Positions 43,501 to 54,226 of a stretch of DNA of 64,000 nt are shown here, piece by piece. Numbering within the stretch: position 1 is the stretch's first letter; the number at the start of each line of letters is the position of its first letter. This DNA comes from Salisapilia sapeloensis (taxonomy: Eukaryota; Oomycota; Peronosporomycetes; Peronosporales; Salisapiliaceae), in NCBI GenBank assembly GCA_023334545.1, contig JAADVB010000060.1:1-64000 (forward strand). Reading direction: 5' to 3'. The notes under the pieces are model-generated. The model worked only from the letters and a program-made list of their open reading frames with translations, was not told where the DNA came from and searched no databases. The position numbers and the translations under genes were made by a program.

Positions 43501-46500
43501 ATGAGCTCTACAGCCTTACGAAAGTGAGAGACACCATACTCTTTAAAGAAGCTGACCATCGGGTCTCGCGTGATGTTAAAGCCACGACCAGTTGCACGAT
43601 ATTTACTTCCACCACGTAGCAAGGCAACGTCAAAGAAGTGTGCTTTGGTGCCAGTTAAAAAGACGTAGAAGACGATCCCCATGGTCGCAAAGAGTTCAAA
43701 GATCTGGAAGCAGCCGTTCTTGAAGCCAAACTCGACGACAAGTGTCGCCATGAGTGGGAGTGTCGTGAGCATACCGAACTGTAGAACGTATTGTGTGCCG
43801 AGGACTGCAGAGAGCGATGCCATCGAGTCTGACTTGGCCACAGCATCTTCCTGCAAAGCGACGTGCGTACCAACGTAGAGCTTCGAGTAGGCGTAGACGA
43901 AGACACAGAAGACGGTTAATGCGTTGCAAATGTAGAATCCAAAGTGTCCGTAGAACATCGAGTTGAGTCGGAAGAAATCCAAGTGACTCGACATACGATG
44001 TCCTTCTCGACTCAAACAACTTTCAGCACATCCGTTCGAAAGCTTCGCTTCGAACGCATTGATCTGACTGAGCGTCACGTCTCGACCTTTACCACATTGC
44101 ATGAACTCGACATGCGTAACTAGGCCTCCTCGAAGCGTCACATTGTATCCGCTAAACACATCCTCTGACAAGTTGATACCTTTCGACGCTTTTGAAACAC
44201 CACCACTCGTCATGACAAACGACTTTTCAAACACATCTGGATGTCCATAGTGCATTCGACTGCGTAGAGGTTTCGCCAGCACACGCTGCGTAAGTGTTAC
44301 AAAGACCAGCTCCTGTAGCGTCATGAAACGAGCGAGAGACGATGCACGACCGGTGAAGACGTGCTCTTTCATGCCAATGACCGTGACTTCTTCCCCCGTC
44401 TCGGTGACCGATGTGGCGAGGAAGTTGGGCATCTTGAGACACTCTTCAAAGTAATGCTCTTGGTTCATATCGATCGTCTGGAGGTATTCTCCTCTCGTGA
44501 AGACAAGTGCAACGTTCTGATTCTCTGGTTTACCTTCGCCAAGGATCGGATTACCAGGTAGTTCATATCGATACACTTCGACGATTTCATCTCCTTCCGA
44601 CTTGGCAAGGACACAATCAAATCGTTTGTCACCATCATTCAGTTCGATCGTATCGACGAACGAGACACGCCAGCTAGGATACTTTTTCATGAGATAGTCA
44701 ATGTCATCTGCACGATGGTCACCCTTGGCAGCTTGGGCAGAGTAGATCTGACAACCAGTGATGTACGAAAACTTAAGCGACGAGATGCGGTCCATGTCTA
44801 CTACCTTGTCAGCTTCACTCATATCCGCTGAAAAGAGCTCCATCCAACGTAAGAGACGGATCGCGTCTTCGTACATCATCATGCCCTGCACAGTACGTGC
44901 GAGCGTCTGACCGCGCAGACTCGCCCACAGTCGTACTTCTCTCGGCACAGCTTCCAGTGCTTCATCAAGAGTCGCAAGACCCATGCGTTCTAGAAAGTTA
45001 CTCCACTCTTCAGCGTGGAACGTGATGAGGTACTTCATAATCGACAGCTCTTGCTGTCCCTTGGCCTTTGCATGCTTGTCGACAGCTTCAAAGAGCGGAT
45101 TGCTGTTCACTGGATCGCTTAGCTCGGCAAGTGTGAACATGACCGTCTCGCTATAGTACGGTGTCATGACGCTAAAGGACGGCATGGCTTCGAGTGATGA
45201 GATGGTGGGCATCTCCATCGACAGCGAGTGCAGGAAGAAACCCATGCGACGCTTCGCTTCAGCGCCTCGTGGCAAAGCATTCGATACGTCTAGTTTCAAA
45301 AGGAAGAAGAGACGTGTGCAGCTGGACATGAAGGCTTCTCGAGCGTGTCGAGAAGACGCTTCGAGTCCCATGCTATTCTGTCGCCGAGGCGCAGTGAACA
45401 TAGTACTTTCACCAAAGGCATCTGCTTTATAAAGTGCAAGGAGCTGTTCTTTCTGGAACGTCAAGTCGGACGAGTCGAGGAATGCGACGCGACGGAGACG
45501 CGAGACGACCGTTTCGTCGTTCACCATGAGCTCAATGGTACCGACCATGTCTCTCAAGTGTCGTACGATCTCACTTACTTGCGAATGGAACTCGGCACGC
45601 AGAGGCTCCGTGTCACTCGATGTGCTTTCCAACGCTTCTACGTCTTCCGGAAGATCGAGGATGTCCGTGAGTAGCTCTAGAAGCTGTTCATTCAACGTAC
45701 TCATGTACTGGAAGTCGACTAAAGACATGACGTCTTGAGCACTGACAAAGTAATCGAGGATCTGCAGAACGTTCTCTCCGTCCTTGTCACCTAGTAGCAG
45801 GAAGATAATGTCTCGGAAGAGCTCAACGCCGTGACGAACGGCATCCATAGCCTCGATAGCAGCAATCTTGTTCACTAGATCGGGCGTCGTCTTGACGTTA
45901 TGGCTATGTGCTTCGGAAGCGATTTCAATTGCCTTGGGAAGCTTGCCAGCCAAGAGGAAGATCGGGTCTTCCACACGTTCGCCGTTACGCAGTAGTCTGT
46001 ACTGCAGCATCACTGTCTCGCGGTCGTCTAGCAGATCGTTGAGACGGAAGCTGCTAACGACTTCGTTCCAGATGATGGCAAAGCGTAGACGTTTCATGTC
46101 TTGCAGCACAGGCGTCTCGAGACTCTCTCTATCTCCCATTGGCTTCTGCTTCTTCGCTTGATCACTCGAAATCGTGTTGTCAAAGCGGCTTGGCGCGAGG
46201 TACAAACCTTTTTGTAGATCCAAGAGCGTGCCGTAGTGTCCTAGTTTCAAGCGGAAACCCATGATCATACCGACAACACTCTGGTACAGGATGAACCAGA
46301 TCTGTAGATCGTACATGTACACCACTAGGACAGGTGCCCAAAGCGCTAGGATGAAACCAATGTTATGGTTAGACTCGAGGACACCTTTGGCTTTTTGCTC
46401 TTCCGGAACAGGCAAGTCCCAAATCTCGACTGATGGACCGACTAGAGGCTTGATCATGAGTTGGAGACTAAAGAGGAATTTACAGAGGAAGATGACGGTC

Positions 46501-47882
46501 CAGGAGAGTCCGTACATGCCGAATTGATGCCATGGCTGGCCCATGTCTCGACCAACGTACTGCTGGTTCGTACCATCGAGCCCGTTTAAGATCGAGACGC
46601 TCCAGACGAAACGACCAAAGCACATGCGCGTGACGGAAGACATGAGGACAGGGATGAGGTAGATGATGAGGAAGCTGAGTGCCGACGCAAGGTACGTTCC
46701 TTCTTCTCCACCGCCTGGAAGCGCACTGCTTAAGCCAGCCAACGCAAAGTTTTCATTCGGCGAAACGAAGACGAGGAGGAAGAGGCAGAAGAAGATGGTG
46801 TGCCAGGCGAAACGGATGAAGATGCCCATTGCGGTGAATGGGTTCTTAAACGTCCGGATGCCGTAGAGCCATATTTGGAGCCCAGCCTTGACCATGAGCA
46901 GACCTGTGACGGTCATCATGACCGAGTAGAGTGCATGCAGTCTTGTCTTCTTCTGTCCACTCGAGAAGAACTTGGAGTAGATCATGAAGCCGGAGGTCGA
47001 GTCCGGATCTGAGCGGTAGGCGATGTATACGATGGCGACTTGCAAGTGGAAGACGACGAGGAGGAAGTACCATAGACGGAAGAAACCGAGTAGAGGGTTA
47101 AATACACTACGTTTTTCCTTGAACGTCTTGTGCTCCTGTGCTGCGAGTGCTTGGGATACATTGCGTTCATCAAAGTCAAGACAAGTCTTTGTCCAGAAGA
47201 ACTCGTTCACATCGTCGTAGTTGATAATGTCCTTGTGATCCAATGGACGCTTCCCTTCTGGTGCCGATGCGGTCTTCATCTGCGCCACGTGCTTGTACAC
47301 GGGTCGAATGATCTCCTTAAGGTAAAATCCTTCTTCCACATCCGGCAGCGTCTCGACGTTACTGAGTTTGTATGAGACGCTATGGTAGAGAAAGCATAGA
47401 CATTCAGGCATGAAGCGAATGTTTCCAGCTTCTCCCCACATGAGTAGGAAGAGTGCGATCTGTCGCTCTTTCATCGGTCCGTCATGTGCCTCTGCTCCAT
47501 GCGGTTTCACTCGCAGAAACTCACACCATTTAACGTAATTCTTCAGGAACTTTGCATGCACTCGATCAAGCGCTTCCCCTTCGACATCCGCGACTTTATT
47601 CTCGTTCCGTAGACGGTATTGGTAGTTTGTAAACCAGCATCCGAAATGCTCTTTCTGGTTCGCGACGCTGCTTTGTTGGAAGCCAAACTTGCGCTGCAAC
47701 AACTCAAACGGTCCATGACGCGCAGCTTCCGCGCCTTCGGTGGGAAAATTTTGGAATTCCAGCCCAGGCGTGTCCTGGAACGACGTCAAGTGCTGGAGCG
47801 ATGGCTCGCGACTCGTGTCGATGTAGTTATGTGCAGCCGTCCGGCGACCAGGCGTGTTTCCGCCGCCAAAGTGATGCTGCAT
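40587..47882 (-). CDS. 1,3-beta-glucan (callose) synthase fused to a sugar-transporter-like MFS domain
   Basis: One frame of 2431 residues from ATG 47882; upstream the frame reaches only a GTG. Residues about 60-230 are the FKS N-terminal domain (LFLLMWGEAGNIRFMPE). A block of membrane spans follows (about 250-560). The central cytosolic GT48 region at about 600-1300 has the family segments HYGHPDVF, SKGINLSEDVFSG, TLRGG and GKGRDV. Then comes a second membrane block, and from about 1720 to 2170 a further set of about 12 spans with a major-facilitator sugar-porter signature (PESPVWLIARG after span 6). The last 230 residues are polar and low-complexity. It should make 1,3-beta-glucan of the wall from UDP-glucose. 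The role of the transporter-like part is unknown. Confidence 0.92.
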   Translation of the reverse strand: MQHHFGGGNTPGRRTAAHNYIDTSREPSLQHLTSFQDTPGLEFQNFPTEGAEAARHGPFELLQRKFGFQQSSVANQKEHFGCWFTNYQYRLRNENKVADVEGEALDRVHAKFLKNYVKWCEFLRVKPHGAEAHDGPMKERQIALFLLMWGEAGNIRFMPECLCFLYHSVSYKLSNVETLPDVEEGFYLKEIIRPVYKHVAQMKTASAPEGKRPLDHKDIINYDDVNEFFWTKTCLDFDERNVSQALAAQEHKTFKEKRSVFNPLLGFFRLWYFLLVVFHLQVAIVYIAYRSDPDSTSGFMIYSKFFSSGQKKTRLHALYSVMMTVTGLLMVKAGLQIWLYGIRTFKNPFTAMGIFIRFAWHTIFFCLFLLVFVSPNENFALAGLSSALPGGGEEGTYLASALSFLIIYLIPVLMSSVTRMCFGRFVWSVSILNGLDGTNQQYVGRDMGQPWHQFGMYGLSWTVIFLCKFLFSLQLMIKPLVGPSVEIWDLPVPEEQKAKGVLESNHNIGFILALWAPVLVVYMYDLQIWFILYQSVVGMIMGFRLKLGHYGTLLDLQKGLYLAPSRFDNTISSDQAKKQKPMGDRESLETPVLQDMKRLRFAIIWNEVVSSFRLNDLLDDRETVMLQYRLLRNGERVEDPIFLLAGKLPKAIEIASEAHSHNVKTTPDLVNKIAAIEAMDAVRHGVELFRDIIFLLLGDKDGENVLQILDYFVSAQDVMSLVDFQYMSTLNEQLLELLTDILDLPEDVEALESTSSDTEPLRAEFHSQVSEIVRHLRDMVGTIELMVNDETVVSRLRRVAFLDSSDLTFQKEQLLALYKADAFGESTMFTAPRRQNSMGLEASSRHAREAFMSSCTRLFFLLKLDVSNALPRGAEAKRRMGFFLHSLSMEMPTISSLEAMPSFSVMTPYYSETVMFTLAELSDPVNSNPLFEAVDKHAKAKGQQELSIMKYLITFHAEEWSNFLERMGLATLDEALEAVPREVRLWASLRGQTLARTVQGMMMYEDAIRLLRWMELFSADMSEADKVVDMDRISSLKFSYITGCQIYSAQAAKGDHRADDIDYLMKKYPSWRVSFVDTIELNDGDKRFDCVLAKSEGDEIVEVYRYELPGNPILGEGKPENQNVALVFTRGEYLQTIDMNQEHYFEECLKMPNFLATSVTETGEEVTVIGMKEHVFTGRASSLARFMTLQELVFVTLTQRVLAKPLRSRMHYGHPDVFEKSFVMTSGGVSKASKGINLSEDVFSGYNVTLRGGLVTHVEFMQCGKGRDVTLSQINAFEAKLSNGCAESCLSREGHRMSSHLDFFRLNSMFYGHFGFYICNALTVFCVFVYAYSKLYVGTHVALQEDAVAKSDSMASLSAVLGTQYVLQFGMLTTLPLMATLVVEFGFKNGCFQIFELFATMGIVFYVFLTGTKAHFFDVALLRGGSKYRATGRGFNITRDPMVSFFKEYGVSHFRKAVELIGIMGLYGLYANFSLGVDALDDFCENADFDCKDEPEKVPENITNLAAYGSSGGQSFGLASFAVLLLGSCWLMAPFIFNTDGLVLAKTNIDISNWFAWMMRVRNEDEVAQDEAPATAHTIPVPKDGWIEWWKEDVDLNANLGGMGRLTYCLRELRFPIAMYYVFTTQFSLGWLGLLVPMILGAWFMLWFGNRMVSMTMGSRQKSKLLMIRGIVYMVGTLSGLTLLPLIICLIAGWSMLKAVTLTVCIILGLNTICQYGVAMHGVYGFKVAHWRPISSLGFLMDIIVSVFLVLPLFILSLLPFMRILQTRMMYNGGFSRALSSGSEVAASLAILMGLLVGFIFGFMKSFLMGLGYVNDPSDNFINKSFYYFVTETFANDGKNYLDFMSNGYAKLIGAVASILAIAISYGLGKLLGRKWNICIGAILIAVSLGLNFTPSTGVITASIALANAGSAMVFMNYLLWAFEICTKGWRGKSVGIFLLGAMMGYLVHNSMQASSDITSMSEQFSNKPQYTWCLQPIYVVAPMLFVLFVALWFLPESPVWLIARGKPEPARESFVTLRRRQKVDADIKAVQDEMTGKIEDVNMTFRIAFTICLQAMFGLFLSQAMLPRLSVEKEDEDGDEKGTFTNRWPMYFGMSCGFGLAFGSILVDNVRRKTLLKDFTPFLALASLIAGIADAATGGKSDASVQVIAVMIYVVSGLSLLNVSNLSALEMFPMRRRTLFFCISLCVSYVVQGLVYFLSPSLAATMFVFCVCCMALTVVLFLYCASTKQGAIQLKGEKRRQKEREAAEARQRAEAGEDGPKASGGGKMDQQRRRRIMQAIMNSRAVNAFTPNTQGQRLPPELHHSHSGSSQFSLSTDATSTPYNRSTTPTSDRQTEQEWHYSQTFNRNSATYQDGPQQTSEVRTRPTMPAQEDSLYEGTMIEELENLPDNLFQEQISYPANQPRSQSLLQSRQFPDSELEAETNSRVWRM

Positions 47883-48180
47883 ATACGTTGCCCCCTCTTC
47901 CACAGCTTTCTAAAGTCGAAATGAACGTCTGGATTGCGGGACTTGAGCCTCGTTTCTCAATAGGTGAAAACATCCTATCCCTTACGTGCAGTAGGTACAC
48001 CTGTCTATCTTTATAAAGTGCATTTCAACGAACAAAATGTATAGACGGAAAAAGTAGTTGTCCAGATGGGTTATTAAATTTGGAAAAAATCCAAACGACG
48101 TAAGACTCGAACAAGATTTCAAATGTGAAAATCCATCGGCTGCCATCAAGAGACCACGACGTCGAGTATCGAGATGGAGG

Positions 48181-51100
48181 CTACAAGCATAATTCCAGAT
48201 ACGTACGTCCATAGGTATTCGTCGCGTCGTCTTCAATGGCAGGGTATGCTGGTGTTAAACCGTCTTGCGCATACATGTACAACGAGTTGTATAGTTTCCA
48301 ATAGACTTCTCGAACACGTCGTGCTGGATGGAAGAGACCTTGCATCACGTACTGGAGGATGACATGCGGCCCGACGGCGACTCGACAGCCTTCAATCGCG
48401 TCAAAGACAGCATTAATCACATGTGGCGAAGTCTCAAAGACATTCGGCCAGACGTAGTTGAGTAAATGCACGAGCGCATCTTCACATCCGAGGCCAACAA
48501 CACCAAGCGCCATGTGCTTGACCGTCGTGCAAGCAGTCTGTCGATGCACAAGATCTCTATCCATAAGTGCATCCTGTAGCAACGGTGTCACAGCGTAAAT
48601 GTAGTCCTTGGACACTTCGCCAATGTACTCAAACATGAATGAAAACGCTTTCAGGACACCGTTCTGGACGTTTAATTCCGGCACACGGTACTCATTCATG
48701 AGCGCAGGGACGACCGTGAATGGCGCACACATCTCTGCAACGATAGCAATCGCAACGGTGGTGCACACGCGGTTCTGACGCTCTTGCACCTTAAGGTTAT
48801 TCAGCAACGTATGCAGCACATCCTGTGGTCCAATGGCCTTGGCAAGGTACCCGAAAGTGTTCACAGCAGCACGTCGGATGCTCTTCTTGTGTGCATTCAA
48901 AAGCTCCAGCAGTTCAAAGCAGATACGCATCCACTCTCGAGGCGACACGAACTCTTCGCCACGATCCGCGATGCGTCCGATGAGGTCGACGCATTGTTCT
49001 TGGACCTTTTCATGTCGATTCTTAAGGATAGGCGTGACGCGTGGCAGGAGATCTTTGATCGGTGGTGTCATCTTGCTCATACCAATGACGTTGACGATGG
49101 CTTTCAAGGCTCCGAGGATGGAGCCTAGGACTTCTGGATATTCTTCGCCAAGGTACTCGTACAAGACGACGCCCATGTGACCCATGAGTTGCTCCTGATC
49201 ACACGTCTTCATGACGCCTGCGATACGGCTGACTAGATCTGCTGCTTGCATACGTACCTTTGCTGGCTTGTTATTCAGACGCCACTTGATGGTACCACAG
49301 ATTTGCGGCAGGTAGTTCTTGGCACGTAGACCGAGGGCATTGACGACAGTGCCAAATCCATCGAGCAAGACCGACGTGTCGTCTGCTGTCTGTTCCTGGA
49401 AAGCGTAGAGAACGCCATCGAGCAGTCTTTCTTCCAGTTCACTTCCAATATCCGTCGCGCCGAGGTTGGCAATAATCTTCTGGACGGCATCCATGACCAT
49501 GCGTCTATACGGCTCACTCTCGTCCTTAAGGTCATCCACGACACGCGAGACGATTTCACTTGCTCCGACTTTATTCGCAATCTCAACTGTCGTTTCAACA
49601 AGCTGTCGATAGTTACGTCGATCGAGCGCCATGCGTCGGACCCAAAAGTGTCTGAAAAAGTCCGGTAGGATCTCTTCTCGTACGTATGAAGCTTCGACGC
49701 CGTCCGTCGCAACACATTGCTTGACGACTTTCAACACGATCTTCTTCATCTCTTCATCTGGGCTCTGGAACTCTCGAATTAAAATCACCATCACCTCTCG
49801 TGTGTAGTAATTCGCGTAGTGCGCGTCCATGAGTGGGATGATAAAGCCCACGGCCTTGAGGAATGCCGCGAGGCCTTTACCACGGTGCTGACGGATACCT
49901 TTCCAAAGCGGCTGGAGGACGCAGTCGAACGATTCGATGCCGTACGGATGCGCTGCTTCAGCTAGTGCTGCCAATGCCAAGGCAGTGATCGTACGCACCT
50001 TTTGATCGTCCTGGAGACCGTGCTGAATGATCTCCACGAGGTGCTTCAAGTGCGGGAGGATGGCACAACCCATGAGAATCGCGATTTGCTGCACGATCTT
50101 GATACCCGTATGACGTGCCTGCCATGACTTGCGACTCTGACACACTGCCTTGAGGAAAGGCAGGAGCGACGGGACGCCAAGAGCTGATGCGACGACGGCA
50201 AAGGCTCGAGAAGTCGTATTGCGAACGTACTCGTCTTCATTATCCAGGTCAGGTCGCATGGTCGAGATCATCGTTGCCAGTCCTGCAGCTTTTGCTAGAT
50301 TGGATATGATCTCACGACCTTCAACACGTGCATAGTAGTCTTCATCGATCAGCATCGGTTCGATCGGAACAAGAATCTTGTGCACATACGGACGGACGAG
50401 ATCATCGAGTTTGTACATGACTCGATCGATCACTTTCACAAGTAAATGCCGTTCCTGATCTTCCAGCGTCATGGATCGAAGCAGTGGAAGGATCTGGTTG
50501 AACAACGGACCGGCACCAAATTCACGTGCATTCTCGGTGATCTGACGCAGTGCAGACTTGCGTTGCGGAGGCGTTCCGTTCTTAATTTTCAACAGCAGAC
50601 GCATGATCTTACGTTCCTTGGCGGTCTCGGCATCCAAGGCCTCTTCATCCACTTCATCCATTAGTTTGCCAAAGTACTGGTAGTCCTCCGGCTTAATGTA
50701 CGGCATAGATGCATCAGCAGCACCGGATGGAGTCATGGGCACGCCGTATTCAGCTCTTGCCGGTGTCTCCTGCATCTTAAATCCTGGTGTCTGACCCATG
50801 GGCGTCGGCGTCGACAAGAGCTTACGAGATGGTGTACGGATCGGGATGTAGTTGGCAGGTGGATCTAGAATCTTATAACCTGCGGATGGGAACATGGCAT
50901 CAAGCTCTTCGTCGGACATTGGACGATTGCGCTCTTCCACTTCATGCTCCCACCGCATGCGTTGGGCAATCTCCGGCGTCACAGAGCCAGCCAAAACACT
51001 CATACCTTTACCAGGCGTTGCATCCTTGGATGCCACCGGTGTTTCGTCCCAACGAGAGCGTCTGCTGCCGGGCGTTGGCGTCGCAGATACTCCTCCTGCA

Positions 51101-51867
51101 CCGCCAGACACGGGTGTGGCATCCCACTTGGAGCCACTGGGCGTGGCGGATGGAGTCGCGTCCCATCGATTACGCTTAGGTGTGGCAGCAGGAGTGGTGT
51201 CCCACTTGGCGCCTCGAACGGGTGTGTCTGCACCGCTCGATTCGGACCCTTTATCCCAGTCAGATCCACTTTCCTTGTCTGTTTTCGGCATATCAGGCTG
51301 GGCATTGCCGCCATCGTCCCAACGCATGCGTTTACGACGCTTAGGCGTCGGTTCATCCTCAAGCGATGAAGACTCTTTGGTCTCGCCAGCTTGGCCTTTC
51401 GTTTCCTCTTGCTCCTGTTGTTTCTGACGGATCTTGCGCATGACTTCTGCACGCTCAGCTTCGAGACGTTGGGACTGCATAATATCTTTATAGGACCGCT
51501 GTGGTGTCTTGCCATCGAATGCGTCGCCACGCTCAGGTGAGAGCACGCGATCCCATCCTCGTTTACCGTATTCATTCTGTCTGTCCATGATTTTAGTGTT
51601 CACGAGACCAGAGCCATTGCCTTCAGCCGCTCCGTTTGCAAATGGATCGTGCGATTCGTCCACGAGACCTTCCCGAGCAGCATCCAAGGACATGCTCTTC
51701 TCTTGCTGTCTTGCTTGCGAAGCAGCCGGGGCCTCCGACGTGTCTTGCTCATCACCTTCCAGTGGGATGGAATCAGCATATCCTTTAAACTTGTCATCTG
51801 AACCGTATAAATCCTGATCGAAATGGCCTTGAGCTCCAAGACCGACTTTTTCCGATTCCGACGACAT
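48181..51867 (-). CDS. SF3B1: Splicing factor 3B subunit 1
   Basis: 1228 residues from ATG 51867; the frame is open 72 codons further upstream but without ATG, in what looks like 5' UTR. The N-terminal 400 residues are disordered and carry several W-D-x-T-P motifs ([28 protein letters not shown]), which in other species are ligands for U2AF-homology domains. Then come the p14-contact region ([20 protein letters not shown]) and about 20 HEAT repeats with very high conservation ([19 protein letters not shown]). The QKVRTI segment holding the residue equal to human Lys700 is conserved. SF3B1 clamps the U2 snRNA-branch site helix. The end matches the human C-terminus in place. No introns. Confidence 0.97.
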   Translation of the reverse strand: MSSESEKVGLGAQGHFDQDLYGSDDKFKGYADSIPLEGDEQDTSEAPAASQARQQEKSMSLDAAREGLVDESHDPFANGAAEGNGSGLVNTKIMDRQNEYGKRGWDRVLSPERGDAFDGKTPQRSYKDIMQSQRLEAERAEVMRKIRQKQQEQEETKGQAGETKESSSLEDEPTPKRRKRMRWDDGGNAQPDMPKTDKESGSDWDKGSESSGADTPVRGAKWDTTPAATPKRNRWDATPSATPSGSKWDATPVSGGAGGVSATPTPGSRRSRWDETPVASKDATPGKGMSVLAGSVTPEIAQRMRWEHEVEERNRPMSDEELDAMFPSAGYKILDPPANYIPIRTPSRKLLSTPTPMGQTPGFKMQETPARAEYGVPMTPSGAADASMPYIKPEDYQYFGKLMDEVDEEALDAETAKERKIMRLLLKIKNGTPPQRKSALRQITENAREFGAGPLFNQILPLLRSMTLEDQERHLLVKVIDRVMYKLDDLVRPYVHKILVPIEPMLIDEDYYARVEGREIISNLAKAAGLATMISTMRPDLDNEDEYVRNTTSRAFAVVASALGVPSLLPFLKAVCQSRKSWQARHTGIKIVQQIAILMGCAILPHLKHLVEIIQHGLQDDQKVRTITALALAALAEAAHPYGIESFDCVLQPLWKGIRQHRGKGLAAFLKAVGFIIPLMDAHYANYYTREVMVILIREFQSPDEEMKKIVLKVVKQCVATDGVEASYVREEILPDFFRHFWVRRMALDRRNYRQLVETTVEIANKVGASEIVSRVVDDLKDESEPYRRMVMDAVQKIIANLGATDIGSELEERLLDGVLYAFQEQTADDTSVLLDGFGTVVNALGLRAKNYLPQICGTIKWRLNNKPAKVRMQAADLVSRIAGVMKTCDQEQLMGHMGVVLYEYLGEEYPEVLGSILGALKAIVNVIGMSKMTPPIKDLLPRVTPILKNRHEKVQEQCVDLIGRIADRGEEFVSPREWMRICFELLELLNAHKKSIRRAAVNTFGYLAKAIGPQDVLHTLLNNLKVQERQNRVCTTVAIAIVAEMCAPFTVVPALMNEYRVPELNVQNGVLKAFSFMFEYIGEVSKDYIYAVTPLLQDALMDRDLVHRQTACTTVKHMALGVVGLGCEDALVHLLNYVWPNVFETSPHVINAVFDAIEGCRVAVGPHVILQYVMQGLFHPARRVREVYWKLYNSLYMYAQDGLTPAYPAIEDDATNTYGRTYLELCL

Positions 51868-52318
51868 GGCTGCTGTATTTATTCTGCTATGAAGATGGGA
51901 AAAGAGGTGTGAAATGGCAGGTAGATGAAGCTCCTGGTGTTCACGTAAATCGAGTATAAATTGCTTTGCTGCAAAGGTGGAACGTCTTGCCCGATGATCG
52001 CTCTCCTCTTCTTCCTCGCTCGCGTTTCGACTGCGCGTCCAACGGGCCGTGAAGCATACAAATATCCAGTTATTCGAAAGCACTCGACTTGAGTATGGAG
52101 ATGCGATTCGAATTTAGTACTGGACGCTGATTGGTTGATAATATATTCAAGGTTGAAATAAAATAGATTCTTTACTTTACTTTTCTTTTTCATTCTTTCT
52201 TTGAGGAAGACGCGGGTGCGTCTTGATCATGAGATAGGCTTGCAGTATTGCTTGCTGAAGCTGCTGGTGCTGGATACGGTTAAATGCTGAGTTACTGCAT
52301 GGTACGCTATACCAAGGA
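51868..52318. promoter_or_regulatory. 5' flank of SF3B1
   Basis: The first 216 bp stay open in frame with SF3B1 but lack an ATG, so they are probably 5' UTR. A pyrimidine-rich run is seen at about 52170-52200. No further gene is visible. Confidence 0.4.
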
Positions 52319-52895
52319 ATGGAGCACACACGGTCTAACTTGAGACTTGTATGGTGTCATTCTAATCCTACCGTTCTACTATCAGTACAATGCGTACGAT
52401 CAGAGCGTGCAATCATCCTGCTCGGTGTCTTACGTTCTCTGACTTATTCAAACGTATCAGATCTAGAATTAATCCGCTCGTCAAAGTTTTCCGACCAGTT
52501 TTCGTCGAGTTTCCACGAGCTTTTGATGCCAAAGTTTCCGCAGAAAGTGTATCCAAATCCAGAGCTTTCCAGTGGCGACACGAATCTGTCTCAAGAAACT
52601 TTGGCTTGTCACCCTCTTCGTCCAAGTTACCAGCCATGGATTTCTCCACCCATGTACGCCTTTCGCATCATCATCTCCACCGCTTCAGTACAAGCTGTAC
52701 CTTCAGAATGTTCAACCAGCCATACATCGCATTCTGAAGCTCATCACAAATCGCGATTTCAACCTTGCTGGCGTGCCCACATGTCTGGCCCTTACTTTCT
52801 CTACCGAGTGGCTGCAACCCCAATCCAGTGAATCCCGACTCACTAAACAAACGACTGTTCTATGCATCCCGCTCTTAAACGTGGGAGACCATTAA
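52319..52895 (+). other. Protein-like but frame-split region: small gene with missed intron, or pseudogene
   Basis: Two plus-strand frames here look like protein. The first (52319-52831) has a helical start and then a Pro/Ser-rich part (KFPQKVYPNPELSSGD). The second takes over at about 52670 with a helix-forming segment (QYKLYLQNVQPAIHRILKL) and ends at a TAA at 52893-52895. A good acceptor-like CAG occurs at 52686-52688, but I found no in-phase GT donor that joins them well, so a frameshift is equally possible. Position also allows it to be a 5' part of something larger. No family recognised. Confidence 0.35.
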
Positions 52896-53068
52896 ATCGG
52901 ATTCTTGTCAACAGTGGTAGGGGTCATGGCAGCAGGTCATTTCTTATCTACGTGAGGGAGAGTCTGCCTGGCGTCACCCACCACGAGCGCATGACGCACA
53001 CTCAACGTTGCTCATCCCGGACGCAAGACTCGGCCGAAACGGTCGTACGCTCCAATTTTCATTTGAAC

Positions 53069-54145
53069 ATGACCGAAGTAGATCAGCTCCGTGGGAACAC
53101 TATGCGCAGTCTATCGTCGCAGAACCTCTTCCATCGAACGGCTAGTATGTGCAGCCAAAGCAGTCAGAGCAGTCAGAGCAGTGTCTCGAGTAGCTGCTCC
53201 AAGTCCAGCCTGAGCATACCGTCCATGTCTCCCCGTATCGACATTCCATTGAGTGGACGTCACGGTAGCAACGCCTCGACGAATGGTCCGATGACGCTGG
53301 AAGACCTCGAACGATCACTTCGTTCGTCTCCTCATGCGCAGTCAAAATCTGGCGACGATAGTACAAAAAAGCTCAGATCATCCTTTGTCAAGTCCGTCGT
53401 CAGCATCTTTAGCAAAAGCAAAGACGCCAAGAACGAACAAATGGCGAGCACAGGTACAAGCGTCGGTAGTCTCTTTGACGAAGAGCCGGAATACTTTCCC
53501 AAGCTATCTTCACCTTGGGGACAACAGTCCTATCAATGCAATTGGACGGAACTCGCTGCGACACTCTTTCATCGTCCAGTCCTCGACGACATTGCTCGTG
53601 TCCAAAAAGCACTAGTGGCGTCGGAATGGAGTGAGGAGCGCTTGAGCAGCTTACGTCGATGGCTGCTGCAGCTAGAGGTCCGTGTCAACCTTGTTCGACG
53701 TTTGAAAGCGTTGCTACAGGAAGAGCGGTCTGTCGTAGCTGGTGTAGACCCAAAACTATCGCCTTCCCAACTTACCAAGTTCACAGAAGTGTTGGAAAGC
53801 TTGACGATCGATGCATTCGAGACACAAGAGCTGTATCGTGAAGCCGTAGGTGAAGCCCTGACGTCTCTAGTGCAGTCACTGAACAAGGATGGATCGGCCA
53901 TGGCGGAGTGGACGGTGTTTAACATGACGGAAGCCCTCGAGTACCAAGCGCTGAGCAACATGTTTCATCACATGAGTGATGAAGAGCCTGCAGGCGTCAT
54001 CCTCGTACAGATTGTCAAGAGCTTAAATGACACCGAGTCAGCTTCGTTGTTAAATTGCTGTGACATGGACATTCAATTGAAACTCATGGAGGATTGGAAG
54101 CAGGAACATGATCGTTATCGAAAGCTCGTGGATGCCATGAACTAA
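53069..54145 (+). CDS. Ser-rich protein with helical C-terminal half, unknown function
   Basis: 358 residues if started at ATG 53069 (MTEVDQLRG); the same frame has earlier ATGs at 52862 and 52991, so the start is uncertain. The first 140 residues are Ser-rich, with an SQSSQSSQSS run and SP sites, and look disordered. A short basic amphipathic piece (FVKSVVSIFSKSK) follows. The last 200 residues are mostly helical with regular Leu spacing (LRRWLLQLEVRVNLVRRLKALL) and may form a helical bundle. No membrane span or signal peptide. The gene converges on the EDR2-like gene, with 81 bp between stops. I do not recognise the family. Confidence 0.6.
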   Translation: MTEVDQLRGNTMRSLSSQNLFHRTASMCSQSSQSSQSSVSSSCSKSSLSIPSMSPRIDIPLSGRHGSNASTNGPMTLEDLERSLRSSPHAQSKSGDDSTKKLRSSFVKSVVSIFSKSKDAKNEQMASTGTSVGSLFDEEPEYFPKLSSPWGQQSYQCNWTELAATLFHRPVLDDIARVQKALVASEWSEERLSSLRRWLLQLEVRVNLVRRLKALLQEERSVVAGVDPKLSPSQLTKFTEVLESLTIDAFETQELYREAVGEALTSLVQSLNKDGSAMAEWTVFNMTEALEYQALSNMFHHMSDEEPAGVILVQIVKSLNDTESASLLNCCDMDIQLKLMEDWKQEHDRYRKLVDAMN

Positions 54146-54226
54146 GAACAAGTAGTAGTGATAATTGTAGAGCGAAATGGAACCTAGTGTGTTTAAAGAA
54201 GACGTGGACTTGTTTTAATTGCGAAG

